From Tubulanus polymorphus (Eukaryota; Nemertea; Palaeonemertea; Tubulaniformes; Tubulanidae), in contig NC_134032.1 in assembly GCF_964204645.1 (NCBI RefSeq), forward strand, positions 9,604,275 through 9,668,274: a DNA stretch of 64,000 bases. Reading direction: 5' to 3'. The notes below the pieces were generated by a model. The model did not search any database. It was not told the DNA's origin and worked only from the letters and a program-made list of their open reading frames with translations. Positions 58,138 through 64,000 of this stretch are shown piece after piece; position 1 is the first letter of the stretch; the number at the start of each line of letters is the position of its first letter. A program made the position numbers and the translations under genes.

Positions 58138-58475
58138 ATCCTCCCTAGGCAGGGATTCGAACCTGATGGCATCGCTACACTCAGCCACGGCACGAACCCC
58201 TGCCACAGTCGACCCGATGCGCAGGTACACGCGCAGCTTTACCGCGCGAAAACTTGCGCCACCAATCAGATTGCTCGTTGTATAATCGCTGAGGTAGATT
58301 TCACGATATAACTATAAATGCGAAAACCCGGGCAAAAATATAACGGGATATCTGATTGGCTGATAATTACATCATCTAAGCTTCGCGTGTAGCTGCGCAC
58401 TCGGTCTAGTATGGCAGGGTTTCGTACTGTGGCAATCTCGATGCCACCAGGTTCGAATCCCTGCCGGGGGAGGAT
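58138..58475. repeat. Foldback element with tRNA-like ends (best-paired copy)
   Basis: Termini ATCCTCCCTAGGCAGGGATT and GTTCGAATCCCTGCC followed by GGGGGAGGAT are inverted over about 75 bp with small gaps. Inner GCGCAGGTACACGCGCAGC and CCAATCAGATT segments pair with CGCGTGTAGCTGCGCAC and TCTGATTGG. The right end folds as a GTGGCA/TGCCAC hairpin with a 7-nt loop plus a T-arm-like CAGGTTCGAATCCCTG. Confidence 0.8.
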
Positions 58476-61400
58476 TCCTCGGTCGGGAGGCACCAAAAAT
58501 GAGAATGTCATAGGAAGAATTTATAGAAGCAGTTGGTTGTGATAGGGAAATATTATAGGAATATTGGCGAACAGTCGTTTCTATAATTACGAATAGATAA
58601 AGTGATTATAGGTAAAGGATGTGACAGAGTCAAATACAGTGTATGCGTCAACGTGTTTTCCCTCATAACGTTAACATCCGTATTAACTTCCATATTTATA
58701 CATGAATTGATAAATGTCACTAACGAAACCTTTTAAACGTTTTTTGTCAAATCTAAATTTTTCCTTTTCTTGCATTTTTAACTTACCGAAAATCCGGACT
58801 TTCTCGGATTTGGATCTTGTACTTGGACTTTGTTGCGATCGACTTCTGCCTTTGACCTATTGAAAAAAAGGATTTCGATAAGAAAAGGTACCATTGATTT
58901 AAAGTCTAAATAAGTGATTGAATTTCGATGAATGTAATCTCTTTATCGATTGTTTGGACTATTCGCTATCAATTTTAACTAATTTTGAAAATGATTAATA
59001 AAATAAAGCAGTTTATTACTAAAAGTTTTTTCTGTCGATTTTTTCCGTCCCGGTGGTGGTTTACAGAATAAGCCACGAGCAAGTTTAACCCGGAAAGGAA
59101 GAACCCAAATGGATTCAAATTTGATTTAAACGTGTGGTCAGGTTTGGGTTCGGATTCGGTGGTATCGATTGCATCGAGCTCAGCGTATTTGATACGACCA
59201 TTTCGCCGCCTAGCGTCGCTGATTCAGAATAGATACCCGAAAAAAGGTTAGAAAAAGGGCCGGCGATTTGAAGAAATTTTTAACATCGATTATAACGGCC
59301 AAAATATACGAGTTTTATGCATCCAATGAAATTTAAGAAATATTTGAAACGTCGCAGAGAGACATCGCGTGTAATTGAAAAAATGAATTTAGTATTTTGA
59401 GTTGCGATGAAACCTTGCTATAACGAACTTACTTAAAATTTCAAAAGAAATCTTTCTGAACCACGTAACGTAACGACAAACATGTCGATGTAAAAGTTTT
59501 GTGACTTAAAGAGATTTTCGGAGGTTTTCACGCAATAAAAACTTATTCCCATACATAATTTCCCATAAGTGATTTTTCATCGTGTGAATTTCAAGGTCGA
59601 TATATTTTCAAGTATACATCATCATATCCTATCATTCATTATGATCAAAGCAGGCCAAACAGCCTATTATTTCGCAGTCCTTTGTGAAGAAGGTACTTGA
59701 CGTACCTGTTTTATATATCATATCATATATATCCTTTATGGGTGCTGCCATTAAAAAAGTCATACTTAATGCCCCGCTGCGCGTGATTTTGTCTAAATAT
59801 TTCTATAAAATCAGGTTTGCTCTTATTGAAAAGAATATCAACGCTTTCTATATACTTTGTGTACACTTTAAGTTGCCCTGACAGGCGCGAATCTAGAATT
59901 GTTGTAGGGGTGGGGTCCAGGGAAGAAAAATGGAACCATATGAAATGTTACTGCAAGGACGACGCAAACTGCCTAGTGGCGTAGCCTTTACGGTTTACGA
60001 CCATGAGGGGGGTGCGACGATAGAAATTTTGGGCACAATCACGATACCATTCTCATCATTTTTTCATGAGAAAATAACCACCTCCTTTTGTATCATATTT
60101 ACCTCAATTGAAAAAATGTCATTAGAGATTTTTGGGGGTAGACATTTTTGGGAGGTTCAAATCCAGTGGGGTGGTTCCGGAACCAGCACCACCCCCCTCC
60201 TAAGTTGGTCCCTGCCTGATTGCACTAGCACTGCGGCGTAGATGGCGTGGGTAGGGCATTCGTGTGTGCTAAGGGCTATAACAGCAGGGTACTTCTTCCC
60301 TCTTTAAGGGAACGGTTAGGAAGGGGGATATCTGGCCTGATAAATGGTTCTTGAGTCCTATATGAATGTCACTGACTGCTTTCTTTGTGGATTCTAACAT
60401 TTAGTAATATGCTAAGAAAATCATTTAAATCATATCATGAGTCACAATACCTTCGAGCGAATATTGGATGTGTCGTTGATAACTCTTATTTTTTTATATT
60501 TTACACCATAATTTCCTTATTTCGAATAGAAATCGGATAAACCTATATGTGGTGTGTCGCGAAGTTCCAGCTATTCACCAGGTATAAGCACCGCGTATCG
60601 TAGGCCTACACACGAAAACCAGTGGTCAAACCATAAAAAGTGGCGTAGAATCGGGTCATTTCGTCGAAGGATTTGTCAGGAGTATAGAAGGATTTCGTCA
60701 CGTCGTATTTACTCAATTGTTCGCCATACATTGCGTCGCCTCCATCTATCATTCAATCGAAATGTCAGTTGCCCCGTGGAGATGATTCACACCCAAAATA
60801 CTGCGATCCCCCGTCTGGTAGCTGTCAGGGACTAACTCGTGGGCTCTAGAATTTATTTGAGATACACTTAATTTGAGTTTAAGTTAGACTGTAGGCTGAA
60901 AAACGTTTACTTCAGAATGTACGTTCAAATTATTCCTCCTTAGCTAAAGTCAAATTTAACAAAGATATGTGAACATGGGGTCCGTCCTGGCACGTCTTTA
61001 TTAGATCATTTGATGATGACTACCTCCTCCAAGTACCGGCCATCCAGGCGCTCTGTGCGCACGTGTCAAAGAACAAAACACCACAAAAATTCACGTTAAA
61101 CGACAAAAAAACTAATTTGTTAGCAATTGATAGATAAATCTGCTTTATTTCTTTAACCGTTAAAGAGACCAAGAGACTAGGAGCAACCACGTGCAGGGGT
61201 CAAGGTCAAGTATATTTAGGGTCCGACTCCCCAAAATCAGCGAAATGATTTATTTCAATTATTCGTCATTTTCAATAGAAGTCATTGAATCGTTACATGA
61301 TTTTTCTTCTTAATTCTCTTATTCTGAAATCAAAATCAACTCAGACGGAACCCTATCACAGCCTTTTCAGAAAATCGACCCCAACACCACATTTTAACGA

Positions 61401-61713
61401 TAATATTTGATTACTGGATATACATGTATATATATTTTGAAACGTTTGAAAAAAAAAATCTTTATATAAGGGAAGTTTCAAAGGTATAATAAACTCTATA
61501 GTAGAGAACTTTCAAAACTGCGCGTTACCTGCACTCATTTCTTAGGCCAAATTCATCGTCATTTTAATCGCTTAGTCGTAGAGGAAATCAAAATTAAAAT
61601 CTAATGACTTGAAAATTATTTTCTATGAAATTTCAATTGAATAATTCTTTTCTGAACTCAATGCATATTCACTGTATTGTTAATTTTGATTCCTTTCGTT
61701 TACGGACTGTTGC
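58476..61713. other. Intergenic DNA
   Basis: No gene is supported. Bases 59882-60218 start CAGGCGCGAATCTAG and end GGTCCCTGCCTG; this may be another short inverted-end element, but pairing is weak. The last part is the 3' flank of the minus-strand EF-hand gene. Confidence 0.45.
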
Positions 61714-63868
61714 TTATTGCTGTTCCTTCGTTAGCTCGTCGCGCATAGCCGGCAAGATACCGCCTTTGAAAGCCATGTCGATCAGCTCCTCGGCCGTTGC
61801 GAGTTGCGGGTACTGCTTCATAGCCCACATCAGATATACCCTGAACTCCTTCCAATCGACGGAGCCATCCGCGTCCATATCCAACGCTTGTATGGCCCTC
61901 TTCGTGTCCGCGCACCGATAGCAGCCGAAGTACGGCGACAGGAAGCCGTTGTAGAACGAGTCGAACTCGAGCATGTCGTCGCCTTGGACTTCGTCCCTCA
62001 GATCCCATTTGTCCCAGATGGCTCGAACTTCGGCGATCAATCGGTCAGCGTTGGCCGAGTTCAATTTCATGTTGTTGATCGCCTCGCCCATAGGCTCGGT
62101 CAGGGCGCCTCCGACGCGGTCATACAAAACAGCCAACCCTGCAGGACTCTGGTATTCCTCTTTCCTATAATTAAAATAATGTTTGATTTTTCTAAATTAA
62201 ATCTTTCGTTTAAAGGATTTTCGCAAAATGAATTAAGTGGTTATACCCTGAGTTAGCGTTTACTTTCAAGAAGTCGAAGCAAAATGTACGTTTGGTAAAA
62301 CATAATGTAAATTGTTATCTCAGCAAAATGAAAAAATTCGTTTGAAATAATGAAAAGGGCGAACGTAATAATCAAATAGAAATCGCCATTTTGCAAAATG
62401 AAATAACTTCACAAGTTAGTAAGATAAGTTAGTAACGGATACATAGATTGCATTCTTTCAGGCTTATATCAACCATATTAAAAATCGTTTACTTTCTTTT
62501 AGATCATGCATTTACTTTCTTTCAGAAATAAGGGTCACGAGGCCAGTTAGGAACGTGTTTGGCCTCAACCTGACAGCAATATAGATGTTATAGGACATTT
62601 TGTGTTGAAGGAACAAAGCGATACATTATATTTTTAGAAATTCGTTTTGTGCGTCGACCAACAAAGGAGTAATTTCACAGAATTGATACTCTATAATCTT
62701 GAAAAATATGAAAACCTAGTATGAATGTAAAATTGTCTTCGCGTGGCGCTAGCTTTTGTACTGTTTTAACCATGTGAGTTCTGAAGCGTTTTAGCGTCCA
62801 AGCTTGAAATGAATATAGCTCTAGAAATTACGTTATTACAAGGCCCGGTCATAGACAGTTAAGTTTATATTCATTTTATCAATTCATGCTTATTGCTGTC
62901 ATGGACAATAAAAGAATATATTCCAGGTTGCTACCAAGTAATAAAGAAGTACATTGGACAAAAAGGCAATAAATATGGTCGAAGAACAGAATTCCGACGA
63001 ATCCCAGGCACTTTCTGATACGTGTTTCTATGGGGCACCATGTCGCTTAACAAATGTTCTTTTATGTTATGGTCGTTTCTTCGTGAACCTTTTGACCTCG
63101 GAAATGATTTTCTTTTTAAACTGCTAAACCAAGACTAATCAGGCCCAGACCGAGCCATAAAGGACAGACTAACAACCTTAGGTTCATTACATTCTGTTAG
63201 TTTAGGTTTTAGGAATCGCAACGGGAAATTTCGTTTAATGATTCCCGTTAAAATGAGCTTGAAAATTTATCGAAAGATTTACGAATGACTAGAACCTAGA
63301 ATAAAGGCATCAGACACTCGTCAAATTTGTTACTAGTTCAACAGTATTGTGAAAAAATTCAAACTCACGTCTCGCAATTTTTAGTTTCACAGTTTTTGAG
63401 AGTAGAGCCAAGTAACTTTGGGTTGAAATTAGACTCATAAATTCTAGAGTCTAATTTATCTCAAGAGCTGTAAAACTAGATTCGCGGTGTTTTGAACCTT
63501 GAGTAACAATCCAGCCAGATAACTGGGAAACTGTGCGCAAGTATCGTTAAACCTTCGCGTACCTATTGTGTTTCAAATCGTCGAGCATTTGCTCTTTCAT
63601 TTTGATCGCTATCTCGTCGGTGAAGTTAGGGTCCTCGCCGAATAGATGTACCATTCGCAGACGAATCATCTCCGGAGAAGCCAAGGTCGTTATACGCATT
63701 CTATAGTCTTCGCCGAAAAACGCGCCCATGTCAAAGTCACCCTTGTCGAGCCCGAATACAAAATCGAGGGCCTTGCCACCGTAAATGGGCTGTCGGGGGT
63801 GAGGGTCTTTACCCGTCGAAAGCTTCGTGACGGCGATCGCACCCTTTCTCAAATAGCTGCAGTTGTAC
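61714..63868 (-). CDS. EF-hand calcium-binding protein, last two exons
   Basis: Exons 63868-63563 and 62164-61714 join in frame: the first ends with two codon bases (AG) before GTACGC, the second begins with G after ATTATAG. The visible 252-residue C-terminal part begins at a splice acceptor (63870-63869), so the gene continues beyond the window. The C-terminal half holds a canonical EF-hand loop, DMDADGSVDWKE, with acidic ligands at positions 1, 3, 5, 9 and 12. An imperfect partner covers the region LRDEVQGDDMLEFDSFYNGF. Aromatic and Cys residues cluster in PYFGCYRCADTKRA. The N-terminal visible part (YNCSYLRKGAIAVTK..) has no recognised domain. The frame ends in TAA at 61714-61716. The protein resembles soluble invertebrate EF-hand proteins of the sarcoplasmic type only loosely; no symbol is justified. 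Confidence 0.85.
62165..63562 (-). other. Intron of the EF-hand gene
   Basis: The 1.4-kb intron runs from GTACGC (63562) to ATTATAG (62165) on the minus strand. No repeat or nested gene was recognised in it. Confidence 0.7.
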
Positions 63869-64000
63869 CTGTAATCGATTTAAAAAAACGACCTTATCTT
63901 CTAATTTTCCTATTTGAAAAATGTCAACTTGAAAAAAAAATGTTTAAAAACGGTTGGTATTTTTTAAAATTCTCTTGATTGAAAAATCTATACCGATTTG

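Overview
The window is eukaryotic, and most likely from a marine invertebrate (lophotrochozoan-like; the species is not identifiable from sequence alone). Genes are split by GT-AG introns and lie far apart in AT-rich DNA full of minisatellites, foldback elements and retroelement tails. Exons and splice phases were worked out by eye, and each joined model below keeps one open frame.

Layout. 1-1.8 kb: 3' end of a large multi-pass membrane protein (+). 5.0-7.3 kb: last three exons of an unrecognised multi-pass membrane protein (-). 7.4-13.7 kb: repeats only, including a long hairpin, two minisatellites and homopolymer runs. 13.8-14.9 kb: single-exon beta-1,3-galactosyltransferase-like enzyme (-). 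15-19.4 kb: repeats. 19.4-22.6 kb: a complete four-coding-exon gene (-), 378 aa, with a RHIM-like segment; palindromic kappaB-like and STAT-like sites lie just upstream of its probable first exon. 23.8-44.2 kb: a head-to-tail array of four astacin metalloprotease genes (+), each with signal peptide, FEGD propeptide, HExxHxxGFxHE catalytic domain and ShKT tail. The first three look intact and the fourth is broken. 44.2-54.7 kb: mostly repeats, one possible 3' terminal exon at 48.6 kb and a 54-bp-arm hairpin at 53.2 kb. 54.7-57.1 kb: a CpG-rich promoter zone and a two-exon FN3 single-pass membrane protein (+). 57-61.7 kb: repeats, including a foldback element with tRNA-like ends. 61.7-63.9 kb: last two exons of an EF-hand protein (-).

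The astacin array is the centrepiece. A 5.27-kb unit is present twice, nearly identical. It runs from exon 6 of gene 1 to exon 6 of gene 2, and again from exon 6 of gene 2 to exon 6 of gene 3. Gene 2 therefore has gene 3's 5' half and gene 1's 3' half, as unequal crossing-over inside the zinc-site exon would produce. All four copies keep a stop codon a few bases past the exon-8 donor, so retaining one intron would give an astacin without the ShKT domain. The RHIM-like gene with immune-type promoter motifs is the other locus most worth testing.
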